A DNA stretch of 64,000 bases, taken from Variovorax paradoxus (GTDB lineage Bacteria > Pseudomonadota > Gammaproteobacteria > Burkholderiales > Burkholderiaceae_C). Location of the stretch: positions 1,054,001 to 1,118,000 of the forward strand of contig NZ_LR743508.1 in NCBI RefSeq assembly GCF_902712855.1, read 5' to 3'. Positions 25,016 through 34,900 of this stretch are shown piece by piece. The notes beneath the pieces were generated by a model. The model had not been told where the DNA came from. It searched no databases and saw nothing but the letters and a program-made list of their open reading frames with translations. The stretch's first letter is position 1. The number at the start of each line of letters is the position of its first letter. The position numbers and the translations under genes were made by a program.

Positions 25016-26026
25016 TCAGCTGTGGTCGACGTAGCCGCCGAGCTTGCCGCAATGCACGCAGCCGAAGACGAACACCGCGATGTCGCGCTTGCGCGAGGGC
25101 GTGTCGAGCAGCCATTGCCAGTCGGTGTCGCCGCCGAGGCCTGCGGTTTCGCACACGGTCTCCACCAGGTCCGTGCCCGCGTCGGACGCGAGGAGCGCGC
25201 GGTCGACATGCTCGATCTCGCCGAGGAAGCGGCCCGCGTCGTTGCAGTGCGCCCACCACTGCTCCTGCTGGAAGCTGAAGAAGCTGGGCGTGCGTTGCGA
25301 CACTTCGGCAACGACGCTGGCGGGCAGGTCGACCTCGCCCATGCCCACACCGGCCGAATCGTTGAACTCGCCGTCGAATTTCGCCGCGGCCGAGCCGTCG
25401 GCAATGCACCAGGGGCAGAAGTGCGATTCGTCGCCCACCGCGTAGAAGCTGCCGCCGTAGATGTAGCCCGTTGCCTGGCCGCAGCATTCGCAGGTCTCGC
25501 CCGACGTGTGCATCACGCCCGAGCGGAACGGGTCGGCGTAGTACGGGAACTCCGGCAGTGCACGTGCCGGGTCGGGCTGCACGGCTTCGGGAATGCGCGC
25601 CTGGTCGATGGCCGCCTGCAGGTCGATGGCATACGGCGCGCACCAGAGGTTCTGGAACACGTCGAACAGGAACACCGCGTCACCGACGGCGCCGGTGGCT
25701 TCGTCGCGCAGCACGAGAAGCTGCCGCGCGAGGGTGTAGTCGTGCGCGATGCTGATGCCGTTGCGCGGAAAGCGCGCGTCCTTCAGCGCCAGCTTCGTGT
25801 AGTGCGCGATGTCCTCGCCGGTGCGCTTCATCTGCTTGCGGTCGGTCGCGTCGAACACCGGGTGCAGCTGCCATTCGCAGTCGCGGTTGCGCGGGTCGCC
25901 GAAGGTGCCGCCGTTGGAGGCCGCATAGCGGCCCTCGAGCACGGGCGGCAGCGTGGCGCCGAGCTTGCCTTCGAGTGCGCGCAATGCGCTGGCGGGAGCG
26001 GGAGGTGGCGGGACGTATCGGGACAT
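25016..26026 (-). CDS. SUKH (SMI1/KNR4)-like plus CbrC/UPF0167 fusion protein
   Basis: 336 residues from the ATG at 26026. The N-terminal part (about 1-145: LEGKLGATLPPVLEGRYAAS, NGGTFGDP) looks like a SUKH domain, a fold common in toxin-immunity proteins. The C-terminal part (about 155-336) is CbrC-like (UPF0167), with a zinc-type cysteine cluster CECCG, CPWC and a final GCVHCG. In E. coli cbrC has been tied to tolerance of colicin E2. The fusion suggests binding of a protein toxin or nucleic-acid-related target, but this is inference. It is the last gene of the minus-strand operon, 210 bases after the nucleotidyltransferase-like gene. Confidence 0.75.
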   Translation of the reverse strand: MSRYVPPPPAPASALRALEGKLGATLPPVLEGRYAASNGGTFGDPRNRDCEWQLHPVFDATDRKQMKRTGEDIAHYTKLALKDARFPRNGISIAHDYTLARQLLVLRDEATGAVGDAVFLFDVFQNLWCAPYAIDLQAAIDQARIPEAVQPDPARALPEFPYYADPFRSGVMHTSGETCECCGQATGYIYGGSFYAVGDESHFCPWCIADGSAAAKFDGEFNDSAGVGMGEVDLPASVVAEVSQRTPSFFSFQQEQWWAHCNDAGRFLGEIEHVDRALLASDAGTDLVETVCETAGLGGDTDWQWLLDTPSRKRDIAVFVFGCVHCGKLGGYVDHS

Positions 26027-26236
26027 GCGGTGGAGCGGTAAAGGCGAGTCGATGGAATGCGTCGGGTGACACCCATGGGCAGCAGACGTGTTTGTAACCG
26101 CCTTCCGGAATCCGGCGCCCTGCGGCGACACGCTGCCCGGCTGGAGCGCAACGCTCTTTCTCCTTTTCGCTCTCTCGCGCCGACGGCGCGAGCCGCTACA
26201 CCCCTGGTATTCGCGATGCGGAACCCGGGGTGTTCG

Positions 26237-26857
26237 TCACGGTGCAGACGCTGAAGCGCCATCAGCGCCATCAGCGCCATCAGCAGTGGCAGTGGTCGGG
26301 GGCTCGATGCTGAGCCATGGCCATCGTGCCCGATAGTCCGCCGCCTTCTTCAGGAACAGGGCCGGCACCGGCAGCAGCGGATTCATCCGCAGGATGCCGG
26401 CGGCGAGGTCTTCGAGCCTGTCGGGCGCGTAGAGCGAGCCGTCGGCCAGGTCGATGCCCACGCGGGTGCAGGCGATCGGATAGCGGTCGATGCCGTCGCG
26501 CGCCGACACGAGCCGGGGGTAGTGCGCATCGAAGCGCTGCGCGTACCAGAGGTGCACGCGCGCCTGGTTCTTGACCTCGACCTTCGCGCCCAGGTCGGCC
26601 ACGGTGTCGTTCACACGCCGGATGACCGCGTCCTCGGCTTCCCACGACAGGTCGCTGTCGTCGAAATAGAAGACGTCGTAGTCCTTCACGCCCCAGCCCG
26701 GCGGCCGGCCGGCAGTGCGGTTCCAGATGGACTGGAACAGGCAGCCGGCCGTGAGGTGGCCCTGTGGAAGGCCGAGGCCGGGGAGGCGGCTCGCCAGCGC
26801 CGCGTTGACGGGGTCCTGCATCGCCTGCGCGATGAGGTCGTCGGGCGTCAGTTGCAA
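26237..26857 (-). CDS. Nucleotidyltransferase-like protein (DUF925 type)
   Basis: 206 residues if started at the TTG at 26857. There is no ATG before residue 12 and an upstream extension would overlap the RidA coding region. The protein reads LPQGHLTAGCLFQSIWN, then WGVKDYDVFYFDDSDLSWEAED, the minimal nucleotidyltransferase pattern with paired acids, and a KNQARVHLWY motif; all are typical of PF06042 proteins. The acceptor is unknown. The C-terminus ends in a repeat of Ala-Asp-Gly coded by 9-bp tandem units. It starts 13 bases after the RidA stop. Confidence 0.75.
   Translation of the reverse strand: MQLTPDDLIAQAMQDPVNAALASRLPGLGLPQGHLTAGCLFQSIWNRTAGRPPGWGVKDYDVFYFDDSDLSWEAEDAVIRRVNDTVADLGAKVEVKNQARVHLWYAQRFDAHYPRLVSARDGIDRYPIACTRVGIDLADGSLYAPDRLEDLAAGILRMNPLLPVPALFLKKAADYRARWPWLSIEPPTTATADGADGADGASASAP
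26256..26282 (-). repeat. 9-bp tandem repeat in coding sequence
   Basis: Three tandem GCGCCATCA units plus a partial one, within the end of the nucleotidyltransferase-like gene; on the coding strand they give repeated Asp-Gly-Ala. Length can change in frame by slippage. Confidence 0.85.
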
Positions 26858-26870
26858 GTGCTTTGCGCGA

Positions 26871-27329
26871 TCAGCCGATTTCGGCGACCAGTTCGATTTC
26901 CACGCAGGCACCCATCGGGATCTGCGCCACGCCGAAGGCGCTGCGGGCATGCGCACCCTTCTCGGGGCCGAAGACTTCGGCGAAGAATTCGCTCGCGCCA
27001 TTGGTCACGAGATGCTGCTCGGTGAAGGTGCCGACCGAGTTCACGAGGCTCATCACCTTGACGATGCGCTTGACCTTGTTCAGGTCGCCCACGGCCGCGT
27101 GCAGCGTGCCGAGCAGGTCGATCGCGATGGCGCGTGCGGCCTGCTTGCCTTCCTCGGTGCTCAGGTTGGCGCCCAGCTGGCCGGTCCAGACCTTGCCGTC
27201 CTTCTTCGCGATGTGGCCCGACAGGAACACGAGGTTGCCGGTCTGCACGAAAGGCACATAGGCGGCGGCGGGGGCCGAGACGGGGGGAAGGGTGATGCCG
27301 AGGCTGGAAAGTTTGTCGTAAACGCTCAT
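26871..27329 (-). CDS. RidA family enamine/imine deaminase-like protein
   Basis: 152 residues, YjgF/YER057c/UK114 superfamily, with LVFLSGHIAKKDG, the AIDLLGTLHAAVGDLNKVKR helix and the C-terminal PMGACVEIELVAEI strand. The size fits the longer RidA subgroup rather than archetypal RidA (about 130). RidA removes reactive enamines and imines formed from amino acids. Its ATG overlaps the stop of the transglutaminase gene by four bases (ATGA), so it is coupled to the amidoligase operon. A ribosome site AAGGAG lies inside the upstream gene. Confidence 0.88.
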   Translation of the reverse strand: MSVYDKLSSLGITLPPVSAPAAAYVPFVQTGNLVFLSGHIAKKDGKVWTGQLGANLSTEEGKQAARAIAIDLLGTLHAAVGDLNKVKRIVKVMSLVNSVGTFTEQHLVTNGASEFFAEVFGPEKGAHARSAFGVAQIPMGACVEIELVAEIG

Positions 27330-28285
27330 GGAGACTCCTTGTCTTGGGAAGGCGATTGTGTCTGTGTTTGCGCGGGCTCCCCAGCCGCTTCCCCCACTGG
27401 CTGCACGGTCACGCCGACCCGCAGCGTGTGCCTTGCGCCGCCATGGAGTACGCCGCGCATCGGCGACACGTCGGAGTAGTCGCGACCGATGGCCAGCGTG
27501 ACGTAGTCCTCGCCGGGCTGGCGGCCGTTGGTGGGGTCGAAGTCGGCCCAGCCGCCGGGGTCTCCGCTTTCCTCGCCAGGGAGGTAGACCGACACCCACG
27601 CATGCGAGGCATCGGCGCCGACCAGCCGGGGCTGGCCGGGCGGCGGCTGCGTGAGCAGGTAGCCGCTCACGTAGCGCGCGGGCAGGCCCATGGTGCGGAA
27701 GCACGCGATCATGATGTGGGCGAAGTCCTGGCACACGCCCTTGCGCTGCGCGAGCGCCTCGACCGCGGGCGTGTTGATCTCGGTGCTGTCGGCGTCGTAC
27801 GCGAAGTCCTCGTACATGCGCTCGGTGAGGTCCATCGCCACATCGAAGGCCGGGCGGCCCGGTGCGAAGCTGGCGCGCGCGTAGGCCGCGAAGTCGTCGT
27901 GCCGCGGCACGTAGGGCGACGGAAAGACGAATTCGGACGCGGCGTCGAAGGCGGCGTCCTTGCGGAAGCGGAAACGCTCGCGAACGCTTTCCCAGGGCAG
28001 CTCGCGCGCCACGGCGGGCGAGAGCACGGGCACAGAGGTCTCGACCACGCTTTCGGCGGTGACCACCAGGCGGTCGTGCGTGGCCTCGAGCGCAAAGAAG
28101 GCGCGCGTGTTGCCGTACAGGTCGGCCTGTTCGTTGCGTTGCGCGGGAGGGGGTTCGATGGCGAGCCTGTGGCTCACGAGCCGCTGCGAATCGGTGGCGA
28201 GCGGCTTCAGGTGGGCGAGATGCTGGGCCGTTTCGACCGGCGGCGCATACTCGTAGCGCGTTTCGTGGGTGACTTGAAGCAGCAT
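27326..28285 (-). CDS. Transglutaminase-like cysteine protease-fold protein
   Basis: 319 residues. An N-terminal bacterial transglutaminase-associated beta domain (LLQVTHETRYEYAPPV...) precedes a transglutaminase core with the triad Cys185 (RKGVCQDFAH), His228 (DASHAWVSV) and Asp250 (ADFDPTNG). Proteins of this type are predicted to make or cut amide bonds in peptides together with ATP-grasp amidoligases, alpha-E and DUF2126 proteins. The C-terminus is a low-complexity TQTQSPSQ tail. It is encoded between an amino-acid-binding lipoprotein and RidA in the same operon. The substrate is unknown. Confidence 0.88.
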   Translation of the reverse strand: MLLQVTHETRYEYAPPVETAQHLAHLKPLATDSQRLVSHRLAIEPPPAQRNEQADLYGNTRAFFALEATHDRLVVTAESVVETSVPVLSPAVARELPWESVRERFRFRKDAAFDAASEFVFPSPYVPRHDDFAAYARASFAPGRPAFDVAMDLTERMYEDFAYDADSTEINTPAVEALAQRKGVCQDFAHIMIACFRTMGLPARYVSGYLLTQPPPGQPRLVGADASHAWVSVYLPGEESGDPGGWADFDPTNGRQPGEDYVTLAIGRDYSDVSPMRGVLHGGARHTLRVGVTVQPVGEAAGEPAQTQTQSPSQDKESP

Positions 28286-28305
28286 GGCGCGAGGGGAGGC
28301 AAGGT

Positions 28306-29124
28306 CTACTTCGGCTCGTTGCCGAAGTGCGAGGCGTAGATCTTCGCGTAGGTGCCATCGGCGCGGATGCCCTCGAGACCCTGGTTGAGCTTGGCCAGCA
28401 GCTGGGCGTTGCCGCGCTTGACGGCAATGCCGTACTTCTCGACCGGGAAGCTCGCGTCGCTCACCGTCCTGAAGCCGCCGGCGGTGTTGTTGGCGAGGTA
28501 GTGCACCACCACGCCGTTGTCGGCCACCACGGCCTGCACGCCGCCGGCTTCCAGCTCCTTGAGCGCGAGCGGCGTCGACTCGAAGCGCTTGATGCTGGTG
28601 CTCGACTTGCCCAGCAGCTTGCCCACCACTTCGTCGCCGGTCGTGCCGTTCTGCACGCCGACCTTCATCGTCTTGATGTCGTCGAACTTCGCCACCGGCG
28701 AATCGTTGCGCACCGCGATCAGCTGCCTGGCGTCGAAGTAGGGCTGCGAGAAGTCCATCGTCTGGCGGCGCTCGTCGGTGATGGTGATGGCCGATACAAG
28801 CAGGTCGCGGTCGCCCTGTTCGAGCGCGTTGAAGATGCCTTCCCAAGGCGTGTTCACGAACTTGACCTCGAGTCCGGCCTTCTTCGCCACCGCGTTGACC
28901 ACGTCGATGTCGAAGCCGACGATCTCGCCCTTGTCGTTCTGCGACTCGAAGGGCGTGTAGGCGGCGTCGGTGCCGACCACGAGCACGCGCGCCGGAACCG
29001 GCGGGGCCGGGTTCGCGCTGGCCGGCGCGTCGCCTTCCTGCTTGCTGCAGGCGGTCATGGCAAGTGCGACGCACAGGCCTGCGGCGGTGAGTGCGAAGCG
29101 ACGGGAAATCGCGATGCCTGGCAT
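28306..29124 (-). CDS. Amino-acid ABC transporter substrate-binding lipoprotein (family 3)
   Basis: 272 residues. A lipoprotein signal (FALTAAGLCVALAMTAC) has the modified Cys26 in the lipobox LTAC. The mature domain shows the family 3 pattern: YTPFESQNDKGEIVGFDIDV, EGIFNALEQGDRDLLVSAI, DERRQTMDFSQPYF and GGVQAVVADNGVV. It is predicted to bind an amino acid at the outer face of the inner membrane. No permease or ATPase gene accompanies it, and it sits inside the amidoligase/transglutaminase operon, 32 bases after the ATP-grasp fusion gene. It may act as a sensor or orphan receptor for an amino acid used by that system (inference). Confidence 0.88.
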   Translation of the reverse strand: MPGIAISRRFALTAAGLCVALAMTACSKQEGDAPASANPAPPVPARVLVVGTDAAYTPFESQNDKGEIVGFDIDVVNAVAKKAGLEVKFVNTPWEGIFNALEQGDRDLLVSAITITDERRQTMDFSQPYFDARQLIAVRNDSPVAKFDDIKTMKVGVQNGTTGDEVVGKLLGKSSTSIKRFESTPLALKELEAGGVQAVVADNGVVVHYLANNTAGGFRTVSDASFPVEKYGIAVKRGNAQLLAKLNQGLEGIRADGTYAKIYASHFGNEPK

Positions 29125-29156
29125 GGTGTCTCCTGGGGACTGTCGTTGTCTGCGGT

Positions 29157-31892
29157 TCAAGCTCCGACGGAGCGCAGCGATTCTGAGGTCAGCGTGAAGT
29201 AGCGCGTGCCGATGGCATCGCTCACGTGGTAAGCGGCTGTTTCGCAGCTGGCGAGCAGCTCGACCAGCGCCGGGTAGTTGGCGTCGGGGCCCGCGGCGCA
29301 GAGATGTTCGAGCGTCCACGTGGCCGGATCGGGCAGTTCGTACGACAGCGCGGTGAGCTTGCCGGGCGCGCTTCCGGCCAGCCGCGCGATGCGCCCGCGC
29401 AGCGTCTGCGTGACCCATGCGAGCGAGCGTGGATTCTCGGCGTCGAGCACCAGCAGGTCGACCATGGTGGCGACGTCGCGGCGCTGCTGGTAGCGCGCAT
29501 GGAAGGTGATGGTGCTGTCGAACAGCGCCACCATGGCCTCGAAGCCGCTCACTTCGTGCACCGCGCCGTTCTCGAAGCCGGCCTCCAGCGCGTTCGCCAG
29601 GAAGCCGAGGCGCTCGATGTGGCGGCCGATGGACAGCAGCCGCCAGGCGTCGTCGCGCGTCATGCGGTCGGTCTGTGCGCCGGTCATGGCGGCCAGCGCA
29701 GTGCTGGCCGATTCGAGTGCGCGCAGCGCGGCGCTGGCCGCAAAGCTGCCTTCGCCGGCCTGCTCGGCCGCGCGGCGCAGGAATTCGGCCTCGGTGCGGA
29801 CGATCTGGTTCCAGTTGTCCTGCGACAGGCGCTCGCGCACGGCGGCCGCGGCCTGCCGGATGCACTTGAGGCTGTAGCCGACGCTGCCGCCGCGCGCCAC
29901 GTCGCCGAGTTCTGCGATCAGCGCGCGCTCGAACACGCGGCGCGACTGCGGCGCGCTCGGCACTTCGGCCGGCACCAGCGCATTGCGCAGCGCCAGGCGG
30001 TGGAGCCATTCGAGCAGCGGACGGGACGACTGGTCTTCGCCGCCCAGCAGGTTGAGCGTGAGACGCGCCAGACGCACCGCGTTCTCGGCGCGCTCGGTGT
30101 AGCGGCCGAGCCAGAACATGTTCTCCGCGGCGCGGCTGGTGACGGGCGCACGGTGCCGTGCAAGCGAGGCCGGCGTCGCGTGCGGCTGCAGCAGCGTGGT
30201 GCGATCGACCTCGCCGTGCGTCTGCACCCACACGTCGGCACTGCTGCCGCCGCGCTGCATGGAGGCGATCTGCGCGTCGGGCCCCGCGAGCCGGGCCAGG
30301 CCGCCGGGCAGCACACGCCAGGACTGCGCGCCGTCGCTCACCGCGAACACGCGCAGCAGCACCGCGCGCGGCGCGATGTGGCCGGGGCCCATGTCGGCGG
30401 CCCAGGTGGGCATCTGCGACAGCGGCAGGGCGCCCTGCACGGTGTGCACGTCGCCTTCGCGCACGATGCGGCCGGCCCATTCGTCGAGCTCGCGCCGGCC
30501 GAGCTGGCTGCCGAGCACCGCGTCGAAGGTGGCGCGGCCGTCGAAGCCGGGGTAGGTGGGCTTGATGGCGCAGTCGCCGAGCTGCGGCAGCACGGCCTCG
30601 AGCGCGGCGCGCTCGCCGCACCACCAGGTGGGCAGCGCCGGCAGCTTGAGCTTCTCGCCGATCAGGCGGCGTGCCAGCCCGGGCAGGAAGCCCAGCAGCG
30701 CGGGCGATTCGAGGAAAGCCGAGCCCGGCATGTTGGCCACCAGCACGTTGCCCGCGCGGATGGCCTGCAGCAGGCCAGGCACGCCGAGCGTGGAATCGGG
30801 GCGAAGCTCGAGCGGGTCGAGGAACTGGTCGTCCAGCCGCTTGATGAGGCCGTGCACCGGGCGCAGGCCCTGCAGCGTCTTCAGGTACAGGCGCTGGTCG
30901 CGCACGGTGAGGTCGTTGCCCTCGACCAGCGTGATGCCCAGGTAGCGCGCAAGGTAGGCGTGCTCGAAGTAGGTCTCGTTGTACGGCCCCGGCGTGAGCA
31001 GCGCGATGTGCGGCGGCACGCCGGCCGGGCACATGCGCTGCAGCCCTTCCATCATGGCGCTGTAGGTGGCGGCCAGGCGCTGCACATGCAGTGCCTCGAA
31101 GGCCTGCGGAAACTGGCGCGTGATGGCCAGGCGGTTCTCGAGCAGGTAGCCCAGGCCCGAGGGCGCCTGCGTGCGCTGCGACACCACCCACCAGTTGCCG
31201 TCGGGGCCGCGGGCGAGGTCGAAGGCGGCGATGTGCAGCCAGGTGTCGCCCGGCGGCTTCACGCCATGCAGGGCGCGCAGGTAGCCGGGGTGTCCGCGCA
31301 CCAGCGCCGGCGGAATGAGGCCTTCCGCCAGCAGCTGCTGCGGGCCGTAGACGTCGGCCATCACGCGGTCCAGCACGCGCACCCGCTGCAGCACGCCGGC
31401 CTCGATCTGGCTCCAGCTCTCGGGCGAGACGATCAGCGGGAACAGGTCGAGCGACCAGGGCCGCTGCGGACCGTCGGCGTCGGCGTAGACGTTGTAGGTG
31501 ACGCCGTTGTCGCGGATCTGCCGCTCCAGGCTGACCGCCCGGCGCGGCAGGTCGTTGAAGCCGCCCGGGCCGAGCTGTTCGAAGAAGGCGTTCCAGGCGG
31601 GCGTGAGCGGCGGTTGCTCGCCGGACGCGCCCTGCCGGGATTGCGACTGTGACTGCGACTGGGATGGAGACTGCGTCACGGCCGGCCGTTCGGCCGCGGC
31701 GTCGTACAGCAGCGGCGCTGCCGCAGGAGCTGGCGCGGCGCCCGGCGCCGGCCGCACGGATGCTGCCGCAGTGGCCTGGCCGCGCAGTTCGTCGAAATGG
31801 CCGGGCAGGGCGGCAGGGGCGAGTGCCGACGCCAGGGCAGCCGGAAAGTCCAGGGCCTGGGCGTCGAACAGGGATTCGTTCAGGGGTTCCAC
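29157..31892 (-). CDS. Circularly permuted ATP-grasp (DUF404/DUF407) plus alpha-E (DUF403) fusion
   Basis: 911 residues. A proline/alanine-rich linker with an SQSQSQSQ run (about residues 75-90) is followed by the circularly permuted ATP-grasp domain (about 100-570: LLTPGPYNETYFEHAYLARY, VEGNDLTVRDQRLYLKTL and DDQFLDPLEL). The all-helical alpha-E domain (about 590-905) opens MFWLGRYTERAENAVRLA. These domains are predicted to form amide bonds on peptides with ATP and to work with transglutaminase-like proteins. The fused form contrasts with the separate genes at 39374 and 40882. It starts 63 bases after the DUF2126 gene. Confidence 0.9.
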   Translation of the reverse strand: MEPLNESLFDAQALDFPAALASALAPAALPGHFDELRGQATAAASVRPAPGAAPAPAAAPLLYDAAAERPAVTQSPSQSQSQSQSRQGASGEQPPLTPAWNAFFEQLGPGGFNDLPRRAVSLERQIRDNGVTYNVYADADGPQRPWSLDLFPLIVSPESWSQIEAGVLQRVRVLDRVMADVYGPQQLLAEGLIPPALVRGHPGYLRALHGVKPPGDTWLHIAAFDLARGPDGNWWVVSQRTQAPSGLGYLLENRLAITRQFPQAFEALHVQRLAATYSAMMEGLQRMCPAGVPPHIALLTPGPYNETYFEHAYLARYLGITLVEGNDLTVRDQRLYLKTLQGLRPVHGLIKRLDDQFLDPLELRPDSTLGVPGLLQAIRAGNVLVANMPGSAFLESPALLGFLPGLARRLIGEKLKLPALPTWWCGERAALEAVLPQLGDCAIKPTYPGFDGRATFDAVLGSQLGRRELDEWAGRIVREGDVHTVQGALPLSQMPTWAADMGPGHIAPRAVLLRVFAVSDGAQSWRVLPGGLARLAGPDAQIASMQRGGSSADVWVQTHGEVDRTTLLQPHATPASLARHRAPVTSRAAENMFWLGRYTERAENAVRLARLTLNLLGGEDQSSRPLLEWLHRLALRNALVPAEVPSAPQSRRVFERALIAELGDVARGGSVGYSLKCIRQAAAAVRERLSQDNWNQIVRTEAEFLRRAAEQAGEGSFAASAALRALESASTALAAMTGAQTDRMTRDDAWRLLSIGRHIERLGFLANALEAGFENGAVHEVSGFEAMVALFDSTITFHARYQQRRDVATMVDLLVLDAENPRSLAWVTQTLRGRIARLAGSAPGKLTALSYELPDPATWTLEHLCAAGPDANYPALVELLASCETAAYHVSDAIGTRYFTLTSESLRSVGA

Positions 31893-31955
31893 AGGGGGTG
31901 GATTGTCACACCCTCGTCATGCAGGTGCCGCGACGCCGGTGTGCCAGAGGGCTCC

Positions 31956-34900
31956 TCAGCGCCTCAGATCCAGCGTGAACGGGAATTCGCGGCTGCCCGG
32001 CAACTCGATGGTGGCCGGCGGCGTGCGCATCAGGCCCGGCGTGTGGCCGGTGCGCGCGAAGCGCGAATGCCGGCGGCTTTCGGCCTCGTAGGCGTTCACC
32101 GGGAAGGTGTCGTAGTTGCGGCCCCCCGGATGCGCCACGAAGTACTGGCAGCCGCCCAATGACCGCTTCATCCAGGTGTCGACCAGGTCGAAGGTCAGCG
32201 GCGCATGGGCCCCGATGCTCGGATGCAGCGCCGACGGCGGGTTCCAGGCCTTGTAGCGCACGCCGGCCACGAACTCGCCGGTGACGCCGGTGGGCTGCAG
32301 CGGCAGCACCTTGCCGTTGACGGTGACGACGTGGCGGCTTTCGTTGAGGCCCGTCACGCGCACCTCGATGCGCTCGAGCGACGAATCCACGTAGCGCACC
32401 GTGCCGCCGGCCGAGCCTTCCTCGCCCATCACGTGCCACGGTTCCAGCGCGTTGCGCAGCGACAGTTCCACGCCCATGGCCTGCACCTGGCCCACCATCG
32501 GGAAGCGGAACTCGAAGTGCGGCGCGAACCAGTCGGGGTCGAAGGCGAAGCCGGCCTGGCGCATCTCGCTGATGACGTCGTCGAAGTCCATCTTGACGAA
32601 GGTCGGCAGCAGGAAGCGGTCGTGCAGCTCGGTGCCCCACCGCGTGACGGGCGCCTTGTAGGGCTCGTCCCAGAAACGGGCCACCAGCGCGCGGATGAGC
32701 AGCTGTTGCGCGATGCTCATGCGGGCATGCGGCGGCATCTCGAAGGCGCGCAGCTCCAGCAGGCCGAGGCGGCCGGTGCTCGAGTCGGGCGAATACAGCT
32801 TGTCGATGCAGAACTCGCTGCGGTGCGTGTTGCCCGACACGTCGATCAGGATGTTGCGCAGCGTGCGGTCGACCAGCCACGCCGGCATGTTCTGGCCATG
32901 GATCTCGCGGTTCTTCGCGATCTCCTTCAGCGCGATTTCGAGCTCGTAGACCTGGTCGTTGCGCGCCTCGTCCACGCGCGGCGCCTGGCTCGTCGGTCCG
33001 ATGAACATGCCCGAGAACAGATAGCTCAGCGACGGATGGTTGTGCCAGTAAAGCAGGAGGCTTGCCAGCAGCTCGGGCCGCCGCAGGAAGGGGCTGTCGG
33101 CCGGCGTGGCACCGCCCATCACGAAGTGGTTGCCGCCGCCGGTGCCGGTGTGGCGCCCGTCGGTCATGAACTTCTCGGCCGACAGACGCGTCTCGAACGC
33201 GGCGTTGTAGAGGAACTCGGTGTGCGCGACCAGTTCCTTCCAGTCATGGGCCGGGTGGATGTTGACTTCGATCACGCCCGGATCGGGCGTGACGGCCAGC
33301 ATCTTCAGGCGCGGGTCGCGCGGCGGCGGATAGCCTTCCATCACGATGCGCACGCCCAGCTCGCGCGCGGTGGCTTCGACGGCCGCGACGAGGTCGAGGT
33401 AGTCCTCCAGGCGCGCCAGCGGCGGCATGAAGACATAGAGAACGCCCGACGCGCTGCCTACCTTCTCGGCGGCCGGGCCGTTGGCGCGGCGCGGATCGCG
33501 CACCTCGACGCACAGCGCGGTGCGCGTGACCCAGTGGGCGGACTCGCCGCGCAGCGGCTGGCGCGTGGCCGTCGTGTCCGCCGAAGCTGCTGCCGCGGCT
33601 GCGTCACCGGTGGCGCCCGGCATCTGCATGCGCAGCGAGGCGGGCACGGCGGGCGGCATGCCGAAGGCGTAGGGGACGTCGCCAGGGCTCGCGCCGGTTG
33701 CGTTCGTGCCGCCTGCATTGGGCGTGGCTGCCGCATAGCGCGCCCGATAGTCCGCCGACGTCGGCAGCGCGCCGCGCGGCGCGGTCGGATCGCGCTCGAC
33801 CAGGTACGGATAGTCGCCCTTGCTGGCCCACGGCTGCGAGTCGAGCGGCAGGCGATAGCCCATGGGCGAGTCGCCCGGGATCAGGTACAGGCGGTCGTCG
33901 CGCATGAACCACGGGCCGGTCTTCCAGGCCGGGCCGGCGAGCGCCGGCGCGTCGCGGTTCGCATTGCCGGGCTCGATCGGCAGCATGTAGCCGATGACGG
34001 CGTCCAGCTTCTGGGTGAACACCCGTCGCAGGCGCACGCGTTCGAGTTCGTCGTCGAGCTTCGAGTCGAAGGGGTCGACATTCACCGGCAGGCGGCGTTC
34101 GCGCCACAGGTAGTAGTAGATGTCCTCGTAGCCGGGCTGGATGTAGCGCTCGGTCAGGCCGAGCTTGTGCGCCAGCAGATTGGTGAAGCGGCGCGCGTCC
34201 TCGCTCGTGTAATGCGTGGGATGGCGCTCGTCCGCGAAAAGCGCGGGGTCATGCCACAGCGTCTGGCCGTCGGCGCGCCAGAAGATCGACAGCGCCCAGC
34301 GCGGCAGCTGCTCGCCCGGGTACCACTTTCCCTGGCCGAAATGCAGGAAGCCGCCGTTGCCGTATTCGGCGCGCAGCTTGTGGACCAGTTCGGTGGCGTA
34401 CCCGCGCTTGGTCGGGCCGAGCGCGTCGGTGTTCCATTCGGGCGCATCGCGGTCGCTGGTGGCCACGTAGGTGGGTTCGCCACCCATCGTCAGGCGCACG
34501 TCGCCGGCCTTCAGACGCGCATCGACCGCGTCGCCGAGCGCGAGCACCTCGGCCCATTGCTCTTCGGTGTAGGGCTTGGTGACGCGCGGCGATTCGTAGA
34601 TGCGCGTGACCTTCATCTCATGGCTGAACTCGACCTCCGACTCGTCCACGCCGCCCTCGATGGGCGCGGCGCTCGACGGCGTGGGCGTGCAGGCCAGCGG
34701 AATGTGGCCTTCGCCGGCCATCAGGCCCGAGGTGGCGTCCAGCCCGATCCAGCCGGCGCCCGGCAGGAACACCTCGCACCAGGCATGCAGGTCGGTGAAG
34801 TCGACCGTGGTGCCGCTCGGGCCGTCGAGCGACTTCACGTCGGGCGTGAGCTGGATCAGGTAGCCCGAGACGAAGCGCGCGGCCAGCCCCATGTGGCGCA

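Noticed and set aside
22930..25278. A 782-codon plus-strand frame opposite the histidine kinase
   Set aside because: It overlaps the end of the response-regulator gene and is antisense to a clear kinase; the Arg/Gln-rich composition is typical of shadow frames.
26174..26192. CTCGCGCC-GAC-GGCGCGAG hairpin in the 26027-26236 gap
   Set aside because: A perfect 8-bp stem but no T run on either strand and mid-operon location; not supported as a terminator or operator.
29226..31652. An 808-codon plus-strand frame opposite the ATP-grasp/alpha-E fusion
   Set aside because: Same explanation: a high-GC antisense shadow with no domain and no start signals.
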